Positions 44,781 through 51,965 of a stretch of DNA of 64,000 bases are shown here, one piece after another. Position 1 is the stretch's first letter; the number at the start of each line of letters is the position of its first letter. The notes below the pieces were generated by a model, which did no database searches, was not told where the DNA came from, and saw nothing but the letters and a program-made list of their open reading frames with translations. The stretch comes from Acinetobacter sp. TGL-Y2 (lineage in GTDB: Bacteria > Pseudomonadota > Gammaproteobacteria > Pseudomonadales > Moraxellaceae). Location of the stretch: contig NZ_CP015110.1 of the NCBI RefSeq assembly GCF_001612555.1, forward strand, positions 1,426,001 to 1,490,000, given 5' to 3'. The position numbers and the translations under genes were made by a program.

Positions 44781-45712
44781 GCTTAGATGCAAGTGTATGG
44801 GCGTGGAAAGCCAATGTTAAAAGCGCTACACAGCGGCTAATTTTACTTTCTCTGGCTGATCGAGCAGGTGAGAGCCATAAGTGTTACCCAAGCGTTATGC
44901 GTATCGTCAAAGATACTAAAATGAACCGTAAAACGATCATCAAAGTTTTAGATGAGTTAGAGCAACAGGGACTCATTAAATTCACTGGTGAGCTTATTGG
45001 AAACGGAGTCAAAGTCTATCAACTGGTTGGTATTTCAGGGCGTGAAGAAAGTTCAACAAGTACCAAAAAGGGAACTGGTGGTAAAAACGGTACTAGTACC
45101 AATTTAGGTACTGGTTCCAATATTGGTACTAGTACCGATAACGGTACGGGGAGTAGTCCCAATAACGGTACCGAGACCAGTACCGTTATTGGGACACAGA
45201 ATCTCCCAATGAATCTCCCATTAGAATCTAAAAATAAAAAAACGTGGTTTTGCTTTAAAAAACTTCGTGAAGAAATTTACTTGGCCGATGACGGGATCGA
45301 TTTTGAATCCATCATGAATTCAAAATGGGCTGAACGAGAAAAACGAGCATTTGAAATTTACAACGCTGGAAAATCCATGAGCGATGATTTGATGATTTAT
45401 CACTTCGCTGATTGGCTGATCAACGCCTACAAAACCAAATATTCTGAAAAACCAAGTTCAGGCGCTTTTGGAAATTCGAGTTCACCGAAAGCAAATTCAA
45501 CAGGACTCACTGAAAAACAAATTCAGATCTTCGCTCAAAAACTTTCTCACCACCCTGAGTTCGCAGGGAAGTTCAGTGAACCAGGGGAGTCATACGACAA
45601 ACTTGCAGCACGTATCGCCGTGAAACTTGAAAACCCAGCGCAAGCGAAAAAATGGGAATCGTATCTCAAGCAAGTTGGATTCAGTGGATCTCTGCAGGGG
45701 AATGCAGCATGA
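44777..45712 (+). CDS. Phage replication initiator (lambda O-like)
   Basis: 311 residues. The N-terminal 85 residues are a winged helix-turn-helix typical of phage replication proteins (LSLADRAGESHKCYPSVMRIVKDTKMNRKTIIKVLDELEQQGLIKF). Residues about 93-140 are a low-complexity linker rich in Gly, Thr, Ser and Asn, encoded by an 18-bp-period DNA repeat array that looks like origin iterons. The C-terminal half (residues about 150-311) is helical and may contact DnaB or its loader. The design, an initiator with its own binding sites inside its gene, is as in lambda O. Confidence 0.75.
   Translation: MSLDASVWAWKANVKSATQRLILLSLADRAGESHKCYPSVMRIVKDTKMNRKTIIKVLDELEQQGLIKFTGELIGNGVKVYQLVGISGREESSTSTKKGTGGKNGTSTNLGTGSNIGTSTDNGTGSSPNNGTETSTVIGTQNLPMNLPLESKNKKTWFCFKKLREEIYLADDGIDFESIMNSKWAEREKRAFEIYNAGKSMSDDLMIYHFADWLINAYKTKYSEKPSSGAFGNSSSPKANSTGLTEKQIQIFAQKLSHHPEFAGKFSEPGESYDKLAARIAVKLENPAQAKKWESYLKQVGFSGSLQGNAA
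45071..45184. repeat. Iteron array inside the replication gene (candidate phage origin)
   Basis: Starting at 45071, 45089, 45107, 45125 and 45143 (exactly 18 bp apart) are units with a palindromic 12-bp core: GGAACTGGTGGT, GGTACTAGTACC, GGTACTGGTTCC, GGTACTAGTACC and a degenerate GGTACGGGGAGT. They are separated by A/T-rich 6-bp spacers such as AAAAAC and AATATT. A last GGTACC...AGTACC copy sits at 45167-45184. An AT-rich stretch follows at about 45,205-45,265. The layout matches iterons plus an unwinding element. Confidence 0.75.
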
Positions 45713-45969
45713 CTGAAGCTGATCGCACCATCACAAACTTGATGATCCTGAGAATCATGTCTACGACCAACGTCCGAATCTCTGTAAAACAAATTTACGA
45801 TGAGATTCAACCGAACATGGGCGTTTCCATTCGAAGCCTACAGCGATATTTGAATGGGTTGGCAAATTGGGGACTTGTTGAAAAAGATGGTTGTGTCCCA
45901 CAGGGTTTTTTACTGAGTGCATCTGCAAGAAAACTATTTGCTGATATCGCACTTGGCAAATCTGAATGA
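45709..45969 (+). CDS. Small winged-helix phage protein
   Basis: 86 residues starting MTEADRTITNLMILRIMSTT; the ATG overlaps the preceding stop (ATGA). NVRISVKQIYDEIQPNMGVS and IRSLQRYLNGLANWGLVEKDG form a clear winged helix-turn-helix. It sits where lambda P or a helicase-loader gene is expected but is far too small to be a loader. A replication or transcription regulator role is possible. Confidence 0.55.
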   Translation: MTEADRTITNLMILRIMSTTNVRISVKQIYDEIQPNMGVSIRSLQRYLNGLANWGLVEKDGCVPQGFLLSASARKLFADIALGKSE

Positions 45970-46370
45970 CGAGTATTTCCCTTAATGAATACAAAAGTTT
46001 GTACGGAACCAAGAACAAGAATGCGCGTAAATCAAAATCTCCGCGCCGTGGTAAGCAGATAGCAAGTGAAGGTGAGTCGTTGTTAGGAATTCAGCTTAAA
46101 GCGCTCAGGATCGAATTTGAGAGAGAATTTAAGTTTCACCAAAACAGGAAATGGCGAGCTGATTTCCATTTGGTTGGAAAAATGATTTTGGTTGAGGTTG
46201 AAGGTGGGATCTGGAGTGGAGGGAGACATATCAGAGGCAAAGGATATTTAGGTGATATGGAAAAATATAACGCGGCAACGATGTTGGGTTATCAGGTTAT
46301 ACGGTTTAGCACAGAGCAAGTGAAATCAGGTTTAGCTATACAGCAAATTGAGAAGATGGTGGGGGAATAA
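45966..46370 (+). CDS. PD-(D/E)XK-type nuclease (DUF559-like), copy 1
   Basis: 134 residues. RKWRADFHLVGKMILVEVEGGIWSGGRH (about residues 58-85) shows the Asp and the ExE/ExK-like second acidic strand of Vsr/DUF559-type nucleases, with FEREFKFHQ before it and LGYQVIRFSTEQV after. The N-terminal 30 residues are Lys-rich. It may be a Holliday-junction or recombination nuclease replacing RusA/Rap at this position before Q. A diverged second copy lies at 48.8 kb in the same prophage. Confidence 0.7.
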   Translation: MTSISLNEYKSLYGTKNKNARKSKSPRRGKQIASEGESLLGIQLKALRIEFEREFKFHQNRKWRADFHLVGKMILVEVEGGIWSGGRHIRGKGYLGDMEKYNAATMLGYQVIRFSTEQVKSGLAIQQIEKMVGE

Positions 46371-46372
46371 AC

Positions 46373-46852
46373 ATGGGTGTAGCGGTGGCAACGATTATGC
46401 AGACAACGGATTGGTCTAAGTTTAGTACGGAGGATTGGTTTCGTCAGTTTGGTGCTTGGATCAACGGTAACACGGAAAATAAAAGAAAATTCTATAAGTG
46501 CTTGAACGTTAAAAAGCTGACACTAATTCAACGGGAAGCTTTACTTGCTCATTATATGAATGATGATGGATTTAAAGAGCCTTATCACCGCCGTGGGGTT
46601 GTTTGCCAGATTACAGATAATGAAGCCCGTGCATTTCAGCGTATCGTTTTAGATATTCGAGCTATTGAGAGTGAGCCGCTTCAAGACTGGATGGATGCTA
46701 TATGGCAGGTATGCGTAGAGGATCAAAAATTACGCAAAGTGGCTACGATGTTTAATACATCAACCATTCAGATTCGCCAGGATGTGAAATGTGGATTAGC
46801 ATTTATTTCCGGGCGTTATCCAAATCTTGTTTCTGACCTTCTTCAAAAGTAA
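46373..46852 (+). CDS. Q-like late antiterminator
   Basis: 159 residues. The end is a sigma-region-4-like HTH (KLRKVATMFNTSTIQIRQDVKCGLAFI), and the first part contains WSTEDW-type aromatic helices (FSTEDWFRQFGAWI). This matches the antiterminator Q family of lambdoid phages, and the position, last in the early rightward operon and before the late genes, is right. It should let polymerase pass the terminator at about 47.3 kb to reach the terminase and structural genes. A second ATG at codon 9 is possible. Confidence 0.65.
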   Translation: MGVAVATIMQTTDWSKFSTEDWFRQFGAWINGNTENKRKFYKCLNVKKLTLIQREALLAHYMNDDGFKEPYHRRGVVCQITDNEARAFQRIVLDIRAIESEPLQDWMDAIWQVCVEDQKLRKVATMFNTSTIQIRQDVKCGLAFISGRYPNLVSDLLQK

Positions 46853-46910
46853 AACTCAATCTAATCTGATATAAGTTTATCAACTGATGATGAGATTAAG
46901 AGATCTAGAA

Positions 46911-47237
46911 ATGAAGTCCACACCCGATCAGGCAATATATGATTTTAGTTGTGCTATATACAGAATAGCTAAAATGGATTATGAGATTGCAGGCCAACCG
47001 ATCATAAAAGATTACTTTTTAATGAGATGTTTGATTCTTATTGGTGAGTTAAAGCAGATTGAGGCTCATATATCTACGTATAACGAAACAATCCAATATG
47101 TTGTTGATGAAAATAAATACACCTTTTGGTTGGTCGAAACACCCGAACCAAATGAACAAATTGCTTTTTTGGATTACTTAACTAAGGAAATCACAGCTAT
47201 ATTCTACAATCTTAACCCAGATGACTGTATTAGGTGA
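46911..47237 (+). CDS. Small phage protein after Q
   Basis: 108 residues from the ATG at 46911 (MKSTPDQAIYDFSCAIYRIA), preferred because AAGAGA precedes it; a start at 46887 adds 8 residues without support. Helical, acidic and AT-rich, with DYLTKEITAIFYNLNPDDC at the end. No family recognised. It lies between the antiterminator and a terminator, where lambdoid phages often carry extra genes. Confidence 0.45.
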   Translation: MKSTPDQAIYDFSCAIYRIAKMDYEIAGQPIIKDYFLMRCLILIGELKQIEAHISTYNETIQYVVDENKYTFWLVETPEPNEQIAFLDYLTKEITAIFYNLNPDDCIR

Positions 47238-47315
47238 TTAAATGGCTTGCCTGTGTACACAGGATATGGCATATTCCACTTATAGTGCACGAAGTATGTA
47301 AGTTGCACAGATGAT

Positions 47316-47345
47316 AGAAGCTCACAGAAATGTGGGCTTTTTTTG
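47316..47345 (+). terminator. Terminator before the late cargo genes (tR'-like)
   Basis: AGCTCAC/GTGGGCT stem (G-U included) with a short loop and TTTTTTT. It is the site where a Q-type antiterminator would act. Confidence 0.7.
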
Positions 47346-47378
47346 TATCATTGGGTAGGGATACTAATTGGAATAAAA

Positions 47379-47813
47379 ATGGATCAATTTATTGCTTATC
47401 TTGGGTTATCTACTTTAAGTTCTGCCTTGGTTTTATTTGTGCTCTGGTTGAAGCGAGAATGGTTTGTTGTGAGACTTACTAAGTCAATCGAACATGAGTA
47501 CGCTATAAAATTTGAAGAATATAAATATCGAACTGAAGTTAGAAAGAAAGCTGAAATGGTTGCTAGGCTTTTAACGCACTGGATAACATATCCGAATCCA
47601 GACCTAGAGCAGCGAAAGGAATTAAATCTATTATCTTTCGAATGTTATTTGTGGCTTCCTGATGGTATTGCGAAAGACTTAGCGGATCTTTTGGCTCGTG
47701 AAAGGGTTCAGGATGTTACAGTAAAAACTGTTTTGATAAGCATACGCAAGCATTTACATGTTGGAATTACAGAATATCAAAAGCTCACAAATGATGATCT
47801 AACTAGTTTTTAA
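47379..47813 (+). CDS. Single-span membrane protein, unknown function
   Basis: 144 residues from the ATG at 47379 (MDQFIAYLGLSTLSSALVLFV). One N-terminal membrane helix is followed by a long charged helical part (EHEYAIKFEEYKYRTEVRKK) and an end with SIRKHLHVGI. AT-rich. Such N-anchored coiled-coil proteins are frequent cargo in Acinetobacter prophages, with unknown roles. Confidence 0.55.
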   Translation: MDQFIAYLGLSTLSSALVLFVLWLKREWFVVRLTKSIEHEYAIKFEEYKYRTEVRKKAEMVARLLTHWITYPNPDLEQRKELNLLSFECYLWLPDGIAKDLADLLARERVQDVTVKTVLISIRKHLHVGITEYQKLTNDDLTSF

Positions 47814-47816
47814 ATT

Positions 47817-47845
47817 GCGCTATTAGCTCAGCTGGATAGGGCATG
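47817..47845 (+). other. Remnant of a tRNA 5' half
   Basis: GCGCTATTAGCTCAGCTGG begins a stretch that reads like an acceptor strand plus D-arm of a tRNA (TAGCTCAGCTGGATAGGGC). It then breaks off; no anticodon arm or T-arm follows. It directly follows a stop codon and precedes cargo DNA. It is not a functional tRNA. Confidence 0.55.
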
Positions 47846-47923
47846 CTATTTCTAGTTAATACTACTCAATTATTTAAAAATTTATATATAATTCAATGAA
47901 AATAATATATTGGATTAAAAGAC

Positions 47924-48772
47924 ATGAGTAGTGGGATAAAATTTACTAAGCGAGAGTGGATACATCTAATAATAACCCTTTCCATAGTGCAAGGTGTTAT
48001 TTGGTTTGCTTCTTTTATATACGCTGACAATAGTAGTGCTTTGGGGTATGTATCTTTTGCAGGAACAATAATATCAATTATTCTCGCGGTTTTAGCAATT
48101 GGATATACTTATGGTGAGTCTCAGCAACAAAAAAATTCAAGTCATACGTTAGCTCAACAACTAAATTCATTGGATACTATTAGTGATAAGCTTGCAATTC
48201 AAGCAGAAGCTTTGGAGGACATGAAAATAGTAAAAGATAGTATGGTTAATATCTCTAACCAAATAGAGTTACATTTTAGAGAAAATCACCAAAAAATAGA
48301 TTTTCTTAGTAATAATATATCAATTTTGAATAACAATATAAGTCCACAATCAACAAAAAATACGACTTCAACTTCAGATAATTTCTATCAAAATGCCAAA
48401 CATTTCAACAATCCATTGAATTACTTAAATTTTGTTATAATAGCGTTATTCTTTGAGAAAGAATTTACAAAAGCGACACATCATACATTTGATGAACTGG
48501 TTTTAACTTTTGATGAGCTTCAAATTGATTATGCCGCTTTACAAGTTTCTAGAGACTACTTATTTGGAAGTAGTGTTGTGTTAATTAACAACCTACTTTT
48601 TATGAATTCAATTAACTATGATGCTAAGTATATCAATCAAGAACTAATTGATCTTCTAAAATTTAGCGCTCAACAGCTAAGCATACAAAATGTAGATATT
48701 TTCAATAAGGAAAAATTTTCAATAATTGCTAATATTGTTTTAAAATCAACAATATTAAATGTTAGCAATTAA
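47924..48772 (+). CDS. Two-helix membrane protein with coiled coil (cargo gene)
   Basis: 282 residues. Two N-terminal membrane helices (WIHLIITLSIVQGVIWFASF and VSFAGTIISIILAVLAIGY) are followed by a coiled coil (about residues 70-140, rich in Gln/Asn/Leu/Ile), a Thr/Ser linker and a helical C-terminal domain (about 165-280). It is very AT-rich compared with neighbouring phage genes and has its own terminator, so it looks like a transferred cargo gene. Superinfection exclusion is a possible but unproved role. Confidence 0.6.
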   Translation: MSSGIKFTKREWIHLIITLSIVQGVIWFASFIYADNSSALGYVSFAGTIISIILAVLAIGYTYGESQQQKNSSHTLAQQLNSLDTISDKLAIQAEALEDMKIVKDSMVNISNQIELHFRENHQKIDFLSNNISILNNNISPQSTKNTTSTSDNFYQNAKHFNNPLNYLNFVIIALFFEKEFTKATHHTFDELVLTFDELQIDYAALQVSRDYLFGSSVVLINNLLFMNSINYDAKYINQELIDLLKFSAQQLSIQNVDIFNKEKFSIIANIVLKSTILNVSN

Positions 48773-48807
48773 AGAATGTTATTAAAATTTTGGAAATCAA
48801 TGTTCTA

Positions 48808-48833
48808 AACCTCCTTCGGGAGGTTTTTTTTAT
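48808..48833 (+). terminator. Terminator of the cargo gene
   Basis: ACCTCC/GGAGGT with a TTCG tetraloop and eight T. Confidence 0.85.
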
Positions 48834-48844
48834 GGGCGCAATTT

Positions 48845-49309
48845 ATGGATGAAAAAGATTATTTTTGGGCAACCAAGAAACGTCCCCCTAAAATAAGACC
48901 TCGCTCTAAACCACTACCTAAAGCAAAAGAAAAATACTTAGAAGCTGAAGAATACTTTGAGCAAGCGTTGAATATTCTTGAAATCAAGTACGAAAAGAAA
49001 TTTCAGTTTAAATCCACAAAGCATTGGCGGTTTGATTTTCATCTGATTGAACACAGGATTTTAGTTGAAATATCTGGTGGTCCTTGGTCAGGCGGTCGCA
49101 AAGGTAAGCTGAAAGATAAAGCTTGGAGTTTGGATCGTTACGATGATGCCGCAGAAATGGGTTTGACAGTTGTTCGATTAGAGTCTGCGGAACGTTATAG
49201 GATTGAAGAATCAGGCCCATTACAGATTGAGTGTTATCAGGCACGGCACTTTCTTAGAAAATTAAAGAGATTCGAAGATGGAACAGATCAGACCATTTCC
49301 ACCGACTGA
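48845..49309 (+). CDS. PD-(D/E)XK-type nuclease (DUF559-like), copy 2
   Basis: 154 residues. KHWRFDFHLIEHRILVEISGG and PWSGGRKGKL (about residues 60-90) line up with RKWRADFHLVGKMILVEVEGG and IWSGGRHIRGKG of the protein at 46.0 kb. Both have the Asp and Glu of the nuclease core and a C-terminal VVRLESAE strand. The N-terminus is a basic Pro/Lys-rich stretch. It overlaps the metallopeptidase gene by 32 bases and follows the cargo block. A DNA-processing role just before terminase is plausible. Confidence 0.65.
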   Translation: MDEKDYFWATKKRPPKIRPRSKPLPKAKEKYLEAEEYFEQALNILEIKYEKKFQFKSTKHWRFDFHLIEHRILVEISGGPWSGGRKGKLKDKAWSLDRYDDAAEMGLTVVRLESAERYRIEESGPLQIECYQARHFLRKLKRFEDGTDQTISTD

Positions 49310-49919
49310 TTTAATTGATCAGGCTGATGAGGAAGAAGCGATCCGCTTGGCACCCGCCGTGGATCTAAAAGAATGGGTCATTAAAAACTGGCTAACCATT
49401 GGTGGTGAATTACATAATCCTGATCACGATCATATTGCTGAGCTATTGCACGATGACGAAACCTTTTTAGCATTCGCTTGGGCTTCATCTGCCGCCGTAG
49501 CGAAAAAGCGCATGGTGCTTGGCCAATGTGAAAAAGTGATGTTTAACCAGGGCGGATGGAAAAAGGCAAGACAAGAACAGCAGATGCGTGACTGGTTTGG
49601 CTTTGTACCTCAATACTTAATTACTGTAGATGCAGCATTTTGCGAACAGACTTCAGATCGTGAATTCTGCCGTTTGATCGAGCATGAGCTTTATCACATT
49701 GGGGTTGAACGTGATGAGGACGGTGAACCTATATACAGCGATCATACTGGCCTACCTAAGCACTATTTAGCTGGTCACGATGTCGAAGTGTTCTTTGGTG
49801 AGACAAAACGATGGGGTGCTGATGAGTCCGTTAAGCGACTTATCGAAATTGCCAAGAATGCACCGTTTGTATCTGAAACTAATATTGCTGCGTGCTGTGG
49901 GAACTGTGTGATTGGATAG
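49278..49919 (+). CDS. Phage metallopeptidase-like protein
   Basis: 213 residues. A zinc motif HELYHIGVE (about residue 139) matches HExxH, followed by an acidic segment and LAGHDVEVFFGE with a further His. This fits the putative phage metallopeptidase family often found just before terminase. N-terminal region: VDLKEWVIKNWLTIGGELHN. The substrate is unknown. It overlaps the nuclease gene and ends in a terminator. Confidence 0.7.
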   Translation: MEQIRPFPPTDLIDQADEEEAIRLAPAVDLKEWVIKNWLTIGGELHNPDHDHIAELLHDDETFLAFAWASSAAVAKKRMVLGQCEKVMFNQGGWKKARQEQQMRDWFGFVPQYLITVDAAFCEQTSDREFCRLIEHELYHIGVERDEDGEPIYSDHTGLPKHYLAGHDVEVFFGETKRWGADESVKRLIEIAKNAPFVSETNIAACCGNCVIG

Positions 49920-49941
49920 AGCTGAAAGGCTCTATTTTTTT
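49917..49941 (+). terminator. Terminator before the packaging genes
   Basis: AGAGC/GCTCT with a short loop and TATTTTTTT, directly at the metallopeptidase stop. Confidence 0.7.
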
Positions 49942-49979
49942 GCCTATCTTGTACGACGTAGAACGACAAAGAGGTGAGT

Positions 49980-50453
49980 ATGGCGGCACTTAAAGAGCCT
50001 GTAAAAATCTTTATAGTCCAGTCACTTGCTTGCTTTGAAACCCCTCAACAAGTGGCAGATGCGGTAGAAGAAATTTACAAGATAAAGATTGATCGAAAAC
50101 AATGTCATAGTTATGACCCGAGCAAGTATGCAGGTCGTAATCTCAGCAAGAAGCTAAAGGATCTGTTTGATAAGACCCGTGGGGACTTTTGTAAGAATAT
50201 TTTTGATATTCCGATCGCTAACCAAGCATTTCGCTTGAAAGAAATTCAAAAAATGTATGAGGATGCTGGAAAGAATAAAGTATCCAAACAAAATCTGCTG
50301 AAGTTGGCTTATCAAGAAACAGATGCACGTACGACAAAGCAAGAAATAACGGGCCCAGACGGCGGACCTATTCAAAATGAAAATACGACTTATGTGACTG
50401 CCACGAAAGAGCAAGTAAGGCAGGTGTGGAATGAACTCGAAAGTAAATACTAG
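49980..50453 (+). CDS. Terminase small subunit (DUF2280)
   Basis: 157 residues from the ATG at 49980, which is preceded by AGAGGTGAG; a GTG two codons earlier lies within that site. The N-terminal half (ALKEPVKIFIVQSLACFETPQQVADAVEEIYKIKI) is the helical DNA-binding domain of DUF2280 proteins that precede the large terminase. It recognises the packaging site. It overlaps the large subunit gene by 23 bases. Confidence 0.78.
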   Translation: MAALKEPVKIFIVQSLACFETPQQVADAVEEIYKIKIDRKQCHSYDPSKYAGRNLSKKLKDLFDKTRGDFCKNIFDIPIANQAFRLKEIQKMYEDAGKNKVSKQNLLKLAYQETDARTTKQEITGPDGGPIQNENTTYVTATKEQVRQVWNELESKY

Positions 50454-51957
50454 CCTGCTTGAACTTCAAATCGAACAAGAACGCTGTGAGAAAGAACATC
50501 TATTCTTTACACGGCGTTTTTTTCTGCCTCGTATGGGCTTTAAGTTTATGGTCAATTGGCATCATGAATATATCTGTGATGCGATTGATAAAGTCATTTC
50601 TGGTGAGATTCCCAATCTTGTCATCAATGTTCCACCAGGCAGTGGTAAGACTGAATTACTGACGAATCTGATTGCACGTGGTATTGCGCGAAACCAGCGG
50701 TCGCGATTCTTGTATTTATCATTCTCGCAATCACTTGTGGAGGATGTGTCATCTACGGCAAGAAACATCGTCAAATCGGCAGATTTTCAAGCCTTATGGC
50801 CTGTGAAGATCTCGACCAGTACAGATGCTAAGGCGAGTTGGAAAACGACTGTAGATGGCTATGAAGCAGGGCATGTATATTCAGCCTCAATGGGTGGTCA
50901 GGTTACGGGTCGCCGTGCAGGTACTTTGGCAGATGCAGGATTTACCGGTGCAATTATTCTGGACGATCCGCTTAAGCCTGAGGACGCATTTAGTAAGACG
51001 GCACGTAACAAGGCAAATCGTAAAATTTTAAATACGGTCAATTCACGTAAAGCTAGGTCATCCACACCGATTATTTTGATCATGCAACGGCTACACGTTG
51101 AGGATCCCACTAACTTTGTAATGACTGGAAACGTGCCGGGTGAATGGCATCAAATTTCAATACCGGCTCTGATTGATCAGGCATACATTTCTAAGTTACC
51201 TCAGCGTATTCAAAAGCTGGTACCACGTGATGTCGAGCGTGATGCCAAAGGTCGTCAAAGCTATTGGCCATTAAAAGAGTCATTGCTGTCGTTACTACAG
51301 TTAGAGAAAGGTGGTGAGGATAAAGACGGCGCTACGGTGTCGCGATATACCTTCAGTAGTCAGTACCAGCAAAACCCTAAAAAGCTCGGTGGTGACCTCG
51401 TTAAGGCTGAATGGTTTGATCGATACCTTGAGCTACCTGTATTGAAGTGGCGTGGAATATGGGCAGATACGGCGCAAAAGGTCAAAGAGCATAACGATTA
51501 CTCAGTGTTCTTGTGTGCCGGTCTCGGCTATGACAACCGGCTTTACATCATTGATGTGCGCCGTGGTAAGTGGGAAGCACCTGAACTGATTAAGGAAGCG
51601 AAGGCTTTTATTAATAAGCATAAGGAAAGTAATACCAAGATTGGCAAACTTCGTTATATGGCCATAGAAGATAAGGCATCTGGAACGATGCTGATCCAAA
51701 ATATTTCGCGTGAAACTACATTACCCATCAAAGCAATCCAACGTAATACAGACAAACTGACACGAACGATGGATGTGGTTTTTTACGTCGAGGATCGCCG
51801 TGTGGTACTTCCAGCCCATGCGCCTTGGTTGCTGAACTATGTTGAAGAAATTGAAGGCTTAAAAGCGGATTTCACTCATGAGCATGATGACCAATGGGAT
51901 CCAACGATTGATGCGATTAACGATTCACTTGCAAAAAAACCGACTGTATTTGATTAG
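50431..51957 (+). CDS. Terminase large subunit
   Basis: 508 residues, the ATP-driven packaging motor and nuclease. Walker A VPPGSGKTE is at residues 67-75 and Walker B AIILDDPLKPEDA near residue 175. HQISIPALID and the adaptor SRYTFSSQYQQNP follow. The RNase H-like nuclease domain starts near residue 330 (GIWADTAQKVKEHNDYSVFL), continues with YMAIEDKASGT, and ends with HDDQWDPTIDAIND. A complete gene with no frameshift. Confidence 0.93.
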   Translation: MNSKVNTSLLELQIEQERCEKEHLFFTRRFFLPRMGFKFMVNWHHEYICDAIDKVISGEIPNLVINVPPGSGKTELLTNLIARGIARNQRSRFLYLSFSQSLVEDVSSTARNIVKSADFQALWPVKISTSTDAKASWKTTVDGYEAGHVYSASMGGQVTGRRAGTLADAGFTGAIILDDPLKPEDAFSKTARNKANRKILNTVNSRKARSSTPIILIMQRLHVEDPTNFVMTGNVPGEWHQISIPALIDQAYISKLPQRIQKLVPRDVERDAKGRQSYWPLKESLLSLLQLEKGGEDKDGATVSRYTFSSQYQQNPKKLGGDLVKAEWFDRYLELPVLKWRGIWADTAQKVKEHNDYSVFLCAGLGYDNRLYIIDVRRGKWEAPELIKEAKAFINKHKESNTKIGKLRYMAIEDKASGTMLIQNISRETTLPIKAIQRNTDKLTRTMDVVFYVEDRRVVLPAHAPWLLNYVEEIEGLKADFTHEHDDQWDPTIDAINDSLAKKPTVFD

Positions 51958-51965
51958 AGGTATTT

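Noticed and set aside
47817..47900. Complete tRNA gene
   Set aside because: Only acceptor 5' strand and D-arm are present. Nothing pairs as anticodon stem, T-arm or 3' acceptor downstream.
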